Below are positions 34,670 to 43,287 of a stretch of DNA of 64,000 nucleotides, one piece after another (positions within the stretch are counted from its first letter, which is position 1; every line of letters begins with the position of its first letter). A program made the position numbers and the translations under genes. The notes below the pieces were generated by a model. It was not told where the DNA came from, ran no database searches, and was given only the letters and a program-made list of their open reading frames with translations. Origin of the DNA: Streptomyces sp. NBRC 109706 (lineage in GTDB: Bacteria > Actinomycetota > Actinomycetes > Streptomycetales > Streptomycetaceae); assembly GCF_000974485.1 (NCBI RefSeq), contig NZ_BBOM01000011.1, positions 310,001 through 374,000 on the forward strand. The letters run 5' to 3'.

Positions 34670-35296
34670 TCAGGGGACAACCCGCCCGGGCCCGGCTGGT
34701 CCGGGGCCGCGGCGGAGGGTGGCGATCCCCTCGTCGAGGGCCGCGCGGAGGTGGTCGGAGCGGCCGGTGGAGAGAAGGATCGCCACGCCGCCCTGGAGGC
34801 CGGCCAGCAGGGCCGCCGCGCTGCGGTCGATGTCGAAGTCGGCGGGCAGGCGCCCCGCGTCGCGCAGCGCCCGCATGCCGGTGGCCAGCTGCTCCTGCCA
34901 GCGGTGCAGCAGATTGACCACGATCGCCCTGGCGCCCGGTGTGTCCCGGCCGACCTGGAGGAACAGCGAACCGAGCGGGCACCGTTCGCCCTGCTCCTCG
35001 TAGCGTTCGACGACCCGGTCCCGCCACCGGTACCACGCCTCCCAGGAGTCCAGGGAGCCGAGGTAGGGCTGTTGGTCGGCGAGCACCTGGTCGGCCTCGA
35101 AGTGGGCGACGGCGAGGAGCAGTTCGTCCTTGCCGCCGGGGAAGTAGTGGAACAGCTGGCTCTTGCTGGTGCGCGTGTGGGACAGGATGTCGTCCAGCGT
35201 CGTCAGCCCGACGCCCTTCTCCCGGAGCACCGTCGCGGCCCCGCGCACGATGCGGTCGCGGGTGGCCCGTCCCTTGGCCGTCAACGTCGCAGGCAT
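34670..35296 (-). CDS. TetR-family repressor
   Basis: 208 aa. The HTH is at residues 12-58 (DRIVRGAATVLREKGVGLTT, SKSQLFHYFPGGKDEL). The C-terminal ligand domain resembles the AcuR/YxaF-like subgroup (CPLGSLFLQVG). ATG follows GGAAGGAG. It is divergent from an SDR gene across a 141-bp region holding palindromes, so it most likely represses that gene and itself and is released by a small molecule the SDR acts on. Confidence 0.92.
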   Translation of the reverse strand: MPATLTAKGRATRDRIVRGAATVLREKGVGLTTLDDILSHTRTSKSQLFHYFPGGKDELLLAVAHFEADQVLADQQPYLGSLDSWEAWYRWRDRVVERYEEQGERCPLGSLFLQVGRDTPGARAIVVNLLHRWQEQLATGMRALRDAGRLPADFDIDRSAAALLAGLQGGVAILLSTGRSDHLRAALDEGIATLRRGPGPAGPGRVVP

Positions 35297-35353
35297 CGCT
35301 CTCCTTCCGCCGGCGCCCGGTCGGATGTCCGGTGCGTCCCGATGCCCAGGCTA

Positions 35354-35376
35354 ACCAGACTGGACTTGCGGGTCCA
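35354..35376. promoter_or_regulatory. Palindromes in the TetR-SDR divergent region
   Basis: Two overlapping palindromes: CCAG-A-CTGG (35354-35362) and TGGAC-6-GTCCA (35361-35376). They lie in the middle of the 141-bp divergent region, in the AT-richest part, and are the best candidate TetR operator. Confidence 0.55.
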
Positions 35377-35437
35377 TTTTTCCGGAGCGACCATCGGCTG
35401 CGAACGACCCCCTGTGACCCTTGGAGAAGAGCCCATC

Positions 35438-36214
35438 GTGAGTGTGACCGACCGACTTTCGCAGAAGACCGCCCTGGTGACCGGGGCCACCAGCAATATC
35501 GGCCAGGCAGTGGCCTCGGCCCTCGCCGCCGAAGGCGCCCATGTCGCGGTGTCCGGACGGAACAAGGAACGGGGCGAGGACGTCGTCGCCGCGATCCGCG
35601 CGGCCGGCGGTCGGGCGGACTTCGTGCCCGCCGACCTCGACGGCAGTGCCGACGCCTCCCGGGCGTTGGCCGCCGAGGCCCGCCGGGTGCTGGGGGGCCG
35701 CGTCGACATCCTGGTGAACAGCGCCGGCATCTACCCGATGCACACCACACCCGACACCGACGAGGAGCTGTTCGACCGGATCATCGGGGTCAACGTCAAG
35801 GCGCCGTTCTTCCTCACCGCCGCGCTGGCGCCCGCGATGGCCGAGGCGGGTGGGGGCGCGGTGATCAACCTGGGCTCCTGGATCGTCCGGCTCGGCGTCC
35901 CGGTCTCGCCGGTCTACAGCGCCTCCAAGGGCGCGGTCGAGACCCTCACCCGCGCATGGGCCGCCGAGTTTGGGCCGCGTGGGGTCCGGGTCAACACGAT
36001 CTCGCCCGGGGTGGTCCATCCGCCGCTGCCGGCGAGCGCCGATGCGCACCCGGGCGACGTCATGATGAACGGCACCCCGGCCGGCGGCCATGGCCTGCCG
36101 GACGCCATCGGCCGGGCCGCGGTCTATCTGGCCTCGGACGACGCGGCGTTTGTGCACGGCACCGTGCTGGACGTGGACGGCGGACGCACCACCGCCGCGG
36201 TCATCGCCCCCTAG
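35438..36214 (+). CDS. SDR-family oxidoreductase
   Basis: 258 aa classical short-chain dehydrogenase. The cofactor motif is TGATSNIG (Asn-Ile-Gly where Gly-Ile-Gly is usual), then NSAGIY, Ser of NLGSW, and the YSASK catalytic Tyr/Lys pair. The SGRNK after strand 2 favours NADP(H). GTG start after TTGGAGAAG. Divergent from the TetR gene and ended by an 18-bp hairpin, so it is a single-gene target of that regulator. Confidence 0.92.
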   Translation: MSVTDRLSQKTALVTGATSNIGQAVASALAAEGAHVAVSGRNKERGEDVVAAIRAAGGRADFVPADLDGSADASRALAAEARRVLGGRVDILVNSAGIYPMHTTPDTDEELFDRIIGVNVKAPFFLTAALAPAMAEAGGGAVINLGSWIVRLGVPVSPVYSASKGAVETLTRAWAAEFGPRGVRVNTISPGVVHPPLPASADAHPGDVMMNGTPAGGHGLPDAIGRAAVYLASDDAAFVHGTVLDVDGGRTTAAVIAP

Positions 36215-36248
36215 GGCGGGACCGGAGACGGTCCGGCGGGGGAAAGCC

Positions 36249-36286
36249 GAGAGGCCCGCGTCACCACTTGGTGACGCGGGCCTCTC
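36249..36286. terminator. 18-bp bidirectional hairpin terminator
   Basis: GAGAGGCCCGCGTCACCA (36249-36266) is followed after 2 bases by its exact complement (36269-36286), giving an essentially perfect stem. It lies 34 bp after the SDR stop and 35 bp before the rbpA stop, so it separates these convergent genes. Confidence 0.85.
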
Positions 36287-36321
36287 TCGGGTGTGTGGCA
36301 ACCGCCGATCGGCGGGTCGGG

Positions 36322-36696
36322 CTAAGCGGACTTGCGGCTGTCCCGGGGATGCACGGCGATGTTCATCGCCCCCGAGCGCAGGACCGCCAGCCGTTCGGCC
36401 AGCACCTCTTCCAATTCCTCTCGGGTGCGCCGCTCCATCAGCATGTCCCAGTGCGTTCGTGCGGGCTTTCCCTTCTTCTCCTCCGGGCCCTCGCCGTCAA
36501 CCAGCAGGGCCTGGGCGCCGCAGACCTTGCACTCCCATTCCGGAGGAATTTCGGCCTCGACCGAGAAGGGCATCTCGAACCGATGCCCGTTCTGGCATTG
36601 GTACTCCACCGCCTGACGCGGCGCGAGGTCGATGCCGCGGTCCGTCTCGTAGCTGGTCACCACGAGCCGCGTGCCGCGCAGAGCTCGCTCACTCAT
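36322..36696 (-). CDS. rbpA: RNA polymerase-binding protein RbpA
   Basis: 124 aa, the usual length. Zinc ligands are Cys34, His38, Cys56 and Cys59 (YQCQNGH, WECKVCG). The basic linker and the C-terminal sigma-interacting helix (RTREELEEVLAERLAVLR) are present. RbpA binds RNA polymerase and the principal sigma factors and stabilises the open complex; it is an actinobacterial-specific essential or near-essential factor. A perfect sigma-R promoter lies upstream. GGGAGG precedes the ATG. Confidence 0.97.
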   Translation of the reverse strand: MSERALRGTRLVVTSYETDRGIDLAPRQAVEYQCQNGHRFEMPFSVEAEIPPEWECKVCGAQALLVDGEGPEEKKGKPARTHWDMLMERRTREELEEVLAERLAVLRSGAMNIAVHPRDSRKSA

Positions 36697-36758
36697 GAAT
36701 CGTGCCTCCCGGGCTGGTCGCCCACAGGACAGGTGTCGCTGTCATCATCAATCCGGTC

Positions 36759-36785
36759 AACGTCCGGTCGGCGGTGAAGATTCCC
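36759..36785 (-). promoter_or_regulatory. Sigma-R promoter of rbpA
   Basis: On the minus strand GGGAAT (plus 36780-36785) is followed after exactly 18 bp by GTT (36759-36761), the consensus of the thiol-oxidative-stress sigma factor SigR. rbpA is a known SigR target in S. coelicolor. The leader would be about 55 bases. Confidence 0.88.
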
Positions 36786-36866
36786 GTTGTAGGTCATGCG
36801 TCGCCCGTCGTACCGCCCCTTCTTGTACCCACCACCGCCCGGTTTGTCACATCTGAGAGGGGGATG

Positions 36867-37604
36867 TCACCCGGCGTCCATCGAGGATGGCTCGCGGTCA
36901 CGGTCCATCCGGCGGGACCAAGGGCGTAGAATACCCCGCTGTCGCCGGACTTCGAAATCCATTCCGGCCGACGCGTCGGGGATCGTCAGCACCCGCAGGA
37001 AGTACTGCGCCAGGGGGCCGATCGCGAGGGCGTAGACCACGGTACCGACTCCGGCCGTGCCGCCGAGAAGGATTCCCGTCAGCAGCACCACCAACTCGAT
37101 GCTGGTGCGCACCAGTCGGATCGAGCGGCCGGTGCGCCGGCTCAGCCCGATCATCAGCCCGTCGCGCGGCCCCGAGCCGAAGGCGGCGGAGATGTAGAGG
37201 CCGGTGGCGAGCCCGTTGAGCAGCACGGCGAACAGCATCAGCGGTATCCGCGCCGCCAGCCCCCCGGGCGTCGGCACCAGGGCCAGGGTGGCGTCCATCG
37301 AGAGTCCGACCAGCACCACATTGGAGACCGTGCCCAGGCCGGGGCGCTCGCGGAGCGGGATCCAGAGCAGCAGCACCAGGGCGCCCGTGATGATGCTCAC
37401 CATGCCGATGGAGATCGCTGTGTGTTCGCTCACCCCCTGGTGGAAGACGTCCCAGGGGTCGAGCCCGAGCCCGGCCCGCAGCAGCAGGGCGGCGCTGGCG
37501 CCGTAGAGCAGCAGTCCGGCGTAGAGCCGGACCAGGCGACGTGGCAACTGGCGTGGGTCGTGGCGTGGGAGCCGGCGAGGGATTCGGCGAGGGAAAGGGC
37601 GCAT
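36867..37604 (-). CDS. YczE/YitT-type membrane protein
   Basis: 245 aa with an Arg-rich N-terminus and five or six membrane helices (LYAGLLLYGASAALLLRAGL, TGLYISAAFGSGPRDGLMIG). This matches the YczE/YyaS/YitT family; in Bacillus the yczE gene pairs with the MocR regulator YczR, and the same divergent pair is seen here. Transport function is unproven. The C-terminal ~35 residues are charged and cytoplasmic. Confidence 0.85.
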   Translation of the reverse strand: MRPFPRRIPRRLPRHDPRQLPRRLVRLYAGLLLYGASAALLLRAGLGLDPWDVFHQGVSEHTAISIGMVSIITGALVLLLWIPLRERPGLGTVSNVVLVGLSMDATLALVPTPGGLAARIPLMLFAVLLNGLATGLYISAAFGSGPRDGLMIGLSRRTGRSIRLVRTSIELVVLLTGILLGGTAGVGTVVYALAIGPLAQYFLRVLTIPDASAGMDFEVRRQRGILRPWSRRMDRDREPSSMDAG

Positions 37605-37640
37605 CGGTGGGTGACCCCCTTGGTGGCGAAGGTGCTTGAA

Positions 37641-37663
37641 TTGGACTGGTGCCCCGAGTCCAA
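37641..37663. promoter_or_regulatory. Inverted repeat, candidate MocR operator
   Basis: TTGGACT-9-AGTCCAA is a perfect 7-bp inverted repeat in the 124-bp space between yczE-like and yczR-like genes, with a further ATTGG at about 37681. Arrangements of repeats like this are typical of MocR regulators. Confidence 0.55.
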
Positions 37664-37728
37664 GTGCACTCTCCGGCGCGGATTGGCGCCTTGGGTACGG
37701 CCAATGCGGGAAAGGTGGACTGAATCTG

Positions 37729-39231
37729 ATGCCCGAGTGGACCTCAACGGTCGGAACGGGGCAGCTGGCACGGCTGCTGACCTCCCAGGAGCGCTATGAG
37801 CGGTCGCCGGGCGCGCGGCGGACCCCCGCCTACCGGGCGCTCGCCGACGGGGTACGGCTGCTGGTGCTGGAGGGACGGGTGCCGGTCGGCGCCCGGCTGC
37901 CGGCGGAACGCGAGTTGGCCGGCGCGCTCGCCGTCAGCCGCACCACGGTCGCCGCCGCCTTCGACGCGCTGCGCGCCGACGGCTTTCTGGAGTCCAGGCG
38001 CGGCGCCGGCAGTTGGACGGCGGTGCCGGCCGGCCGACCGCTGCCGGCCCGGGGCCTGGAGCCGCTGCCACCGGAGGCCGTCGGCTCGATGATCGACCTC
38101 GGCTGCGCCGCGCTGCCGGCGCCCGAGCCCTGGCTCACCCGCGCCTGCCAGGCCGCGCTGGCCGCGCTGCCGCCGGCCGCGCGCACCCATGGCGACTTCC
38201 CCGCCGGGCTGCCGGCGCTGCGACAGGCGCTCGCCGACCGCTACACCGCGCGCGGTGTGCCCACCATGCCGGAGCAGATCATGGTCACCACCGGCGCGAT
38301 GGGCGCGATGGCCGCGCTCTGCCGGATGTTCGCCGCCGGGGAACGGGTCGCTGTCGAGCATCCGTCCTACGCCAATGTGCTCCAGCTGATGCGGGACGCC
38401 GGGGCGCGGCTGGTGCCGGTGCCGATGACCGAGGGCACCCCCGGCTGGGATCTGGCGGCCTGGCGCCGCACCCTGACCGAGGCGGCGCCCAGGATGGCCT
38501 ATGTGGTCGCCGACTTCCACAACCCGACGGGCGCCCTGGCCGACGACGACCAGCGACGCGAGTTGGTGGCCGCCGCCCGGGCCGCCGGGACGGTGCTGGT
38601 GGTCGACGAGACCATGGTCGACCTGGCGTTGGACGAGGAGCCCGCGCGCCGGCCGCCGCGTCCGATGAGCGCCTTCGACCACGGCGGGGCCGGCGTGATC
38701 ACCGTCGGCTCGGCCAGCAAGACCTTCTGGGCCGGGCTGCGCATCGGCTGGGTGCGCGCCGCCCCCGAGGTGATCAGAGGGCTGATCTCCCGCCGGGCCT
38801 ATGCCGACCTCGGCAGCCCGGTCCTCGAACAGCTCGCGGTGGCCTGGCTGTTGACCTCCGGCGGCTGGCAGGGCGCGATCGAGCAGCGCCGCGACGAGAT
38901 CAGGGCCAGCCGTGACGACATGGTCCGCGCCCTGCGGGAGCACCTGCCCACCTGGGAGTTCACCGTGCCGGCCGGCGGGCTGACCCTCTGGGTGCGCACC
39001 GGCGGGCTCTCCGGATCCCGGATCGCCGAGGCCGGCGAACGGTGTGGCGTCCGGCTGCCGTCGGGCCCGCGCTTCGGCGTGGGCGGAGCGTTCGAGGGCT
39101 ATGTGCGGGTGCCGTTCACCGTGCGGGGCCCGGTGGCGGAGCAGGCCGCGGTGCGGATGGCCGCCGCCGTCGACCTCGTCGCCCGGCACGGCGCCCAGGG
39201 CCAGGAGCTGCCGCCCGGCTACACCAGCTGA
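37729..39231 (+). CDS. MocR/GntR-type PLP-dependent regulator (YczR-like)
   Basis: 500 aa. Residues about 35-95 are a GntR winged HTH (LPAERELAGALAVSRTTVAAAF). The remainder is an aminotransferase class I fold with ADFHNPTGAL and the PLP-binding Lys near residue 331 (GSASKTFWAGLRIGW). MocR proteins sense PLP or amino acids and control adjacent genes. It is divergent from the YczE-like membrane gene, and the intergenic inverted repeat is the likely site. ATG 37729 is the first ATG with a GGGAAAGG upstream, although the spacing is long. Confidence 0.93.
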   Translation: MPEWTSTVGTGQLARLLTSQERYERSPGARRTPAYRALADGVRLLVLEGRVPVGARLPAERELAGALAVSRTTVAAAFDALRADGFLESRRGAGSWTAVPAGRPLPARGLEPLPPEAVGSMIDLGCAALPAPEPWLTRACQAALAALPPAARTHGDFPAGLPALRQALADRYTARGVPTMPEQIMVTTGAMGAMAALCRMFAAGERVAVEHPSYANVLQLMRDAGARLVPVPMTEGTPGWDLAAWRRTLTEAAPRMAYVVADFHNPTGALADDDQRRELVAAARAAGTVLVVDETMVDLALDEEPARRPPRPMSAFDHGGAGVITVGSASKTFWAGLRIGWVRAAPEVIRGLISRRAYADLGSPVLEQLAVAWLLTSGGWQGAIEQRRDEIRASRDDMVRALREHLPTWEFTVPAGGLTLWVRTGGLSGSRIAEAGERCGVRLPSGPRFGVGGAFEGYVRVPFTVRGPVAEQAAVRMAAAVDLVARHGAQGQELPPGYTS

Positions 39232-39250
39232 CCCCGGGCCGCCACACGGC

Positions 39251-39625
39251 TCAGGAGCCCTTCGGCCCCTGGATGAGCTGGAGGTAGTTGCCGTCCGGGT
39301 CCTCGACGGTGGAGAAGAGCCAGCCGCCGCCGTTGTCCTCCACGGGGCGTACCCAGGTGACGCCCAGGGAGTCGAGGTGTTCCTGGGCGGCCCTGATGTC
39401 GCGCACGGAGATGTTGACCAGATGGCGCCCCGGCTCGGCCGCCTTCGGCGCCACATCGTCCCGCTGGTCGAAGCCGATGATGGCCCCCGGGCCGACCATC
39501 AGCAGATGCTCCTCCCAACGGGCACCCAGCGGTTCGAGCGCGGCGCGGTACCAGGCGATCAGCGGTTCGATATCTGTGCTGCCGATCAGCACGCCGAGGC
39601 CCTCGATGTTCTGTGCGGATGCCAT
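39251..39625 (-). CDS. VOC/glyoxalase-fold protein
   Basis: 124 aa, two beta-alpha-beta-beta-beta units (LGVLIGSTDIEPLIAWYRAA and LVNISVRDIRAAQEHLDSLG). The late STVEDPDGNYLQLIQGP is the VOC signature with a metal-ligand Glu/Gln position. Possible roles are dioxygenase, glyoxalase or binding protein; substrate unknown. GGAGG precedes the ATG. A ~1-kb repeat mosaic lies upstream, so its promoter must be in or just before that region. Confidence 0.88.
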   Translation of the reverse strand: MASAQNIEGLGVLIGSTDIEPLIAWYRAALEPLGARWEEHLLMVGPGAIIGFDQRDDVAPKAAEPGRHLVNISVRDIRAAQEHLDSLGVTWVRPVEDNGGGWLFSTVEDPDGNYLQLIQGPKGS

Positions 39626-40599
39626 GGGGATCCACCTCCGGTGGGTTCGATTGAGTGTTCTTCGGTCCCAGGGCAGACCACCCCCAACCCCAGAACTCAT
39701 CGCCACCCGCCCTGCCCCTGCGGCCCGCCCCCGCCTCTCCCCACGGGAGCCTGGCCAGGCAGCGCCGCGCGGCCCCTGGCAAGGGCCCCGCGCTGGGCGG
39801 CGTTGCCGCACCCGGCAGGGGCCGGCGGTTGACACTCGCGGGGCTTGGCGTTGCCCCGTGCGTGGGTCGGGGCGTTGCACTCGGCGGCTGTCGTGGGTGT
39901 GGTCCTGGTGGGGTTTCGTCTCTGCCGTCTCGCGCTGGGGTCGCGTTGCCCGCGCCCCGGCAGCGGGCCGATGACGCGGGCCTCGCGCCGCCCGCGCGGC
40001 CCCTGGCGGGGCCCCCACGCTGGGCGGCGTTGCCGCGCCCCGGCGGTGGGCCGTTGACGCTCACCGGGCTCGCGCAGTTCCCTGGCGGGGCCCCGCGCTG
40101 GGGTCGCGTTGCCGCGCCCCGGCGGCGGGCCACTGATGCGGGCCTCGCGCCGCCCGCGCGGCCCCCTGGCAGGGCCCCGCTCTTGGCGGTTGTCGCCGGT
40201 GCCGTCTCGGCGGGTGTCCCGCGTTGTCCGAGTTGGGCGGCCTTGCCGGAGCAGGCGGCCGGCCGTGCACGCTCGCGGGGCTTGGCGTTGCCCCGTGCGT
40301 GGGTCGGGCCGTTGCACTCGGCGGCTGTCGTGGGTGTGGTCCTGGCAGGGTTGCGCCTCCCGCCGCCCGCGCAGGGCCCCGCGCTTGGCAGTTGTTGTCA
40401 GTGTTACCGTCGCGGCGGGGCTGGCCGGGCTGCTGCGCCCGGTGATCGTCGTCTGTGCTGTCTCGGCTGGGCTCCGCCCTTGCCGCGCCCCGCTGCCCGC
40501 GAAGGGCTTCGCCTTTGCCGCCCAGCGCCGCCCGCGAAGGGCTCCGCGAAGGGCTCCGCGAAGGGCTTGGGTCCGTGGCCTGACGTCGCCCGAGTAGGG
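39626..40599. repeat. 974-bp intergenic mosaic of GC-rich repeats
   Basis: No convincing gene. The region is built from repeated modules. A 74-nt unit occurs at 39835-39908 and 40272-40345 with one mismatch. An ~85-nt unit occurs at 39931-40015 and 40094-40178 with a few changes. A third module beginning CGCTGGGCGGCGTTGCCG occurs near 39791 and 40018. A CGCGCAGTTCCC phrase of the kind common between Streptomyces genes is present at 40070. Near the DNA polymerase stop a 12-mer (CCGCGAAGGGCT) occurs three times in tandem at 40532-40567 and once at 40497. Parts can fold into hairpins such as GCGAAGGGCTTCGC. Confidence 0.8.
40532..40567. repeat. Three perfect tandem copies of a 12-mer
   Basis: CCGCGAAGGGCT repeated three times without mismatch, 32 bp downstream of the minus-strand polymerase gene's stop; a fourth copy is at 40497-40508. 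Confidence 0.85.
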
Positions 40600-42243
40600 C
40601 TACTTGGCGTCCGCGTAAGTCTCGACGGCGGTTGTGGTGAAGGGGAAGACGACCGGTGTCTCGCCGAAGGCGAGGCGGGCGGCGGAGGAGGAGGCGGCTG
40701 TGATGGCGGTGGTGACTTCGGGGACCTCCTCGTGTGGGCAGTGCACCAGGACCTCGTCGTGTTGGAAGAAGACCAGCTCGGCGCGGAGCTCGCGCAGGCT
40801 TCCCCGGAGCGCGGCCAGCATCAGCAGGGCCCATTCGGCCGCCGTGCCCTGGACCACGAAGTTGCGGGTGAAGCGGCCCCTGGCGCGGGCCGCCGGGCCC
40901 GAGGGGGCCGTGCCGTCCTCGTCCTCCGCCGGGCAGGTGCGGCCCAGCCAGGTGCGCACCGACTCGCCGCGCTCGCCGGCGAGGGCCGCGTCGTCGACGC
41001 AGGCCACGGCCGCCGGGAAGCGGCGGCGCAGATCGGCGAGATGGCGCAGCCCGTCGCCCGAGGTCTGCCCGTACATCGCGCCCAGCAGGCTGAGCTTGGC
41101 GGCATCCCGCTCGCCGGAGAAGCCCTGCCGGGCGAGCCTGGTGTAGAGGTCGTCCGGGCTGCCGGCCACCGTCATCAGCCCGCGGTCCCCGGAGATCGCG
41201 GCCAGCACCCGGGGCTCCAGCTGTGCGGCGTCGGCGACCACCAGACGCCAGCCGGGATCGGCCACCACCGCCCGGCGCACCACCCGGGGGATCTGCAGGG
41301 CCCCGCCGCCGTGGGTGGTCCAACGCCCCGACGCCGTGCCGCCGACGACATACTCCGTGCGGAAGCGGCCGTCCCGCACCCAGGTGCGCAGCCAGGACCA
41401 GCCGTGTGCCGTCCAGATGCGGTAGAGCCGTTTGTACTCCAGCAGCGGCGCCACCGCCGGGTGGTCGATCCGCCGCAGCTCCCAGGCCCTGGTGCTCTCC
41501 ACCCGCACGCCGGCCCGGCCGAAGGCCCGGATCACCTCGGCCGGCAGATCGGGCCGCACCCGGGCGCCGCCGAACGCGGTGGAGATCTCCTCGGCCAGCT
41601 CCGTCAGCCGCCTCGGCTCGGCGCCGCCCGGATAGCGCTCGCCCAACAGCTCGTCCAGCAGCCGGCGATGGATATCGGCCCGCCAGGGCAGCCCGGCCCT
41701 GCGCAGCTCGGCGGCCACCAGCGTGCCGGCGGACTCGGCGGCCAGCAACAGCCGCATCCGGCCCGGGTGTTCGGTGAGCGCGATCCGCTCCCGCTGCGCC
41801 GCGTACACGGCGAGCAGCGCGGCCAGTGGGTCGGCGTCGCCCGGCAGCGGGGCCGGGGCCGTGTCGAAGAGGGAGGGCTGGTCGGTCGGCGACGGCGGGG
41901 GCGAATCGGCCGGCTCGGGCTGCCGGGTGAGCCGGGCCAGCGCGGCGGCCAGCGAACGCGGCCGGCCCCGGGCGCCCTCGTACGCCAGCAGCACCGCCTC
42001 GGCCGCCTCCACGTCGTGGCACCGCTCGACCCGGCCACCGGCGGCCAGCACCGCCGGATAGACCGAGGCCGTGGACCGCCAGATCCAGCGCGTCACCCAG
42101 GGCCTGGCCCCGACCGCCTCGGCGGCGCCGGGCGCGGCCTCCTCGGCGCCGGCCCGCCGCCCGGCGGCGTCCAGCGGGACGATCCGCACGGAGCCGTCCG
42201 GATACTCGGCCAGCGCGCAGTGCGCCACCCGCTCTTCGTTCAT
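40600..42243 (-). CDS. Family A DNA polymerase-like protein
   Basis: 547 aa, shorter than PolA. The C-terminal half has the three polymerase motifs: A (VVADAAQLEPRVLAA, Asp and Arg kept), B (RDAAKLSLLGAMYGQ) and C (FFQHDEVLVH). The N-terminal region corresponds to the exonuclease-like domain of proteins annotated as bifunctional 3'-5' exonuclease/DNA polymerase, but I do not see the DEDD residues clearly. Probably an accessory repair polymerase alongside true PolA. ATG 42243 is chosen; GTG 42267 is an upstream option. It lies downstream of the DeoR gene on the same strand in reading order reversed, so each is a separate unit. Confidence 0.88.
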   Translation of the reverse strand: MNEERVAHCALAEYPDGSVRIVPLDAAGRRAGAEEAAPGAAEAVGARPWVTRWIWRSTASVYPAVLAAGGRVERCHDVEAAEAVLLAYEGARGRPRSLAAALARLTRQPEPADSPPPSPTDQPSLFDTAPAPLPGDADPLAALLAVYAAQRERIALTEHPGRMRLLLAAESAGTLVAAELRRAGLPWRADIHRRLLDELLGERYPGGAEPRRLTELAEEISTAFGGARVRPDLPAEVIRAFGRAGVRVESTRAWELRRIDHPAVAPLLEYKRLYRIWTAHGWSWLRTWVRDGRFRTEYVVGGTASGRWTTHGGGALQIPRVVRRAVVADPGWRLVVADAAQLEPRVLAAISGDRGLMTVAGSPDDLYTRLARQGFSGERDAAKLSLLGAMYGQTSGDGLRHLADLRRRFPAAVACVDDAALAGERGESVRTWLGRTCPAEDEDGTAPSGPAARARGRFTRNFVVQGTAAEWALLMLAALRGSLRELRAELVFFQHDEVLVHCPHEEVPEVTTAITAASSSAARLAFGETPVVFPFTTTAVETYADAK

Positions 42244-42301
42244 ATGAGCGATTCTGGCAGGGGGCACTGACAGTCGCCCGGGACGCGCCGGGCCCTTCCG
42301 G

Positions 42302-43147
42302 TCAGGCCGGGCGTTCTTCCAGCGACTCGCCGCCGGCGATCAGCAGCTCGGCCAGATGCTCGGCGATCTCCTCCCGGTCGGCGTCCGGCAGCCCGGCGTC
42401 CGTCACCAGGGTGTCCACCTCGTCCAGCGAGGCGAACGAACTCAGGCCCGTGGTACCCCACTTGGTGTGGTCGGCGACGACCACCACGCGCCGCGCCGAG
42501 CGGATGAAGTGGCGGTTGGTCTCGGCCTCGGCCAGGTTGGGCGTGGAGAGCCCCGCCTCGACGGAGATGCCGTGCACGCCCAGGAAGAGCACATCGAAGT
42601 GGAGTGAGGCGATCGCCGCGTCGGCCACCGGGCCCACCAGCGCGTCGGACGGCGTGCGCACGCCGCCCGTCAACACCACCCGGGCCGCGTCCACGGCCTC
42701 GGGCCCGCCCGGCTCGGCGGCCTGCCGGGCGTGGTGGAACACGTCGGCCACCCGCACCGAGTTCGTCACCACCGTCAACTCCGGTACTTCCAACAGCTCA
42801 TGGGCCAGGGCGAAGGTGGTGGTGCCGCCCGAGAGGGCCACCGCGCTGCCCGGGCTGGCCAGGCCGGCCGCCGTCCGCGCGATGGCGCTCTTGGCGGACA
42901 GCTCCAACGCGGACTTCGCCTCGAACCCGGGCTCGTGCGTGCGTCGCTCCGCCACCGGCACGGCCCCGCCGTGTACCTTCTCCAACGCCCCTTGGCGGGC
43001 CAGCACATCGAGGTCCCGCCGCACCGTCATGTCCGAGACCTGAAGCATGCGCGTCAGCTCACTCACCCGGATGCCACCCCTGCGGCGCACCTCGTCCAGG
43101 ATGAGCGCCCGCCGCTGGCCGGCCAGCAGGTTCTGGTTGTCGCTCAC
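42302..43147 (-). CDS. DeoR-family transcriptional regulator
   Basis: 281 aa from GTG 43147 (GGGAGG five bases before). The N-terminal DeoR HTH (RRALILDEVRRRGGIRVSEL, VSDMTVRRDLDVL) is followed by a sugar-phosphate-sensing domain (ALSGGTTTFALAHEL, VVTNSVRVADV, VLTGG, VVVADHTKWG). Regulators of this type usually control sugar or polyol catabolism; no such operon is adjacent, although dhaKLM lies 12 kb away. A longer start at 43216 is possible but has a poor N-terminus. Confidence 0.92.
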   Translation of the reverse strand: MSDNQNLLAGQRRALILDEVRRRGGIRVSELTRMLQVSDMTVRRDLDVLARQGALEKVHGGAVPVAERRTHEPGFEAKSALELSAKSAIARTAAGLASPGSAVALSGGTTTFALAHELLEVPELTVVTNSVRVADVFHHARQAAEPGGPEAVDAARVVLTGGVRTPSDALVGPVADAAIASLHFDVLFLGVHGISVEAGLSTPNLAEAETNRHFIRSARRVVVVADHTKWGTTGLSSFASLDEVDTLVTDAGLPDADREEIAEHLAELLIAGGESLEERPA

Positions 43148-43287
43148 AGGACCTCCCACGTCCTCGCTGCGGTTCATCCTGTCATGCTCAACATCCACAC
43201 TTCCGGGGTGGTTCACAAGGCCACGGCCGGAAAGGGTTCTGTCGAGGAGGCGCGCGGGACGTGCGCCGTGGGTGGGGGAGCGGGCTG

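Noticed and set aside
40497-40567. CRISPR array
   Set aside because: The repeated 12-mer is directly tandem with no spacers and there are no cas genes.
39626-40599. Insertion sequence or mobile element in the repeat mosaic
   Set aside because: No transposase, no terminal inverted repeats or target duplication seen; modules are direct repeats.
39655-42270. Plus-strand frame of 871 codons across the repeat mosaic and the polymerase gene
   Set aside because: It runs through non-coding repeats and antisense to the polymerase gene, which has clear polymerase motifs A, B and C on the minus strand.
42302-43147. DeoR regulator as controller of dhaKLM
   Set aside because: The genes are 12 kb apart with no shared site that I could see; left only as a possibility.
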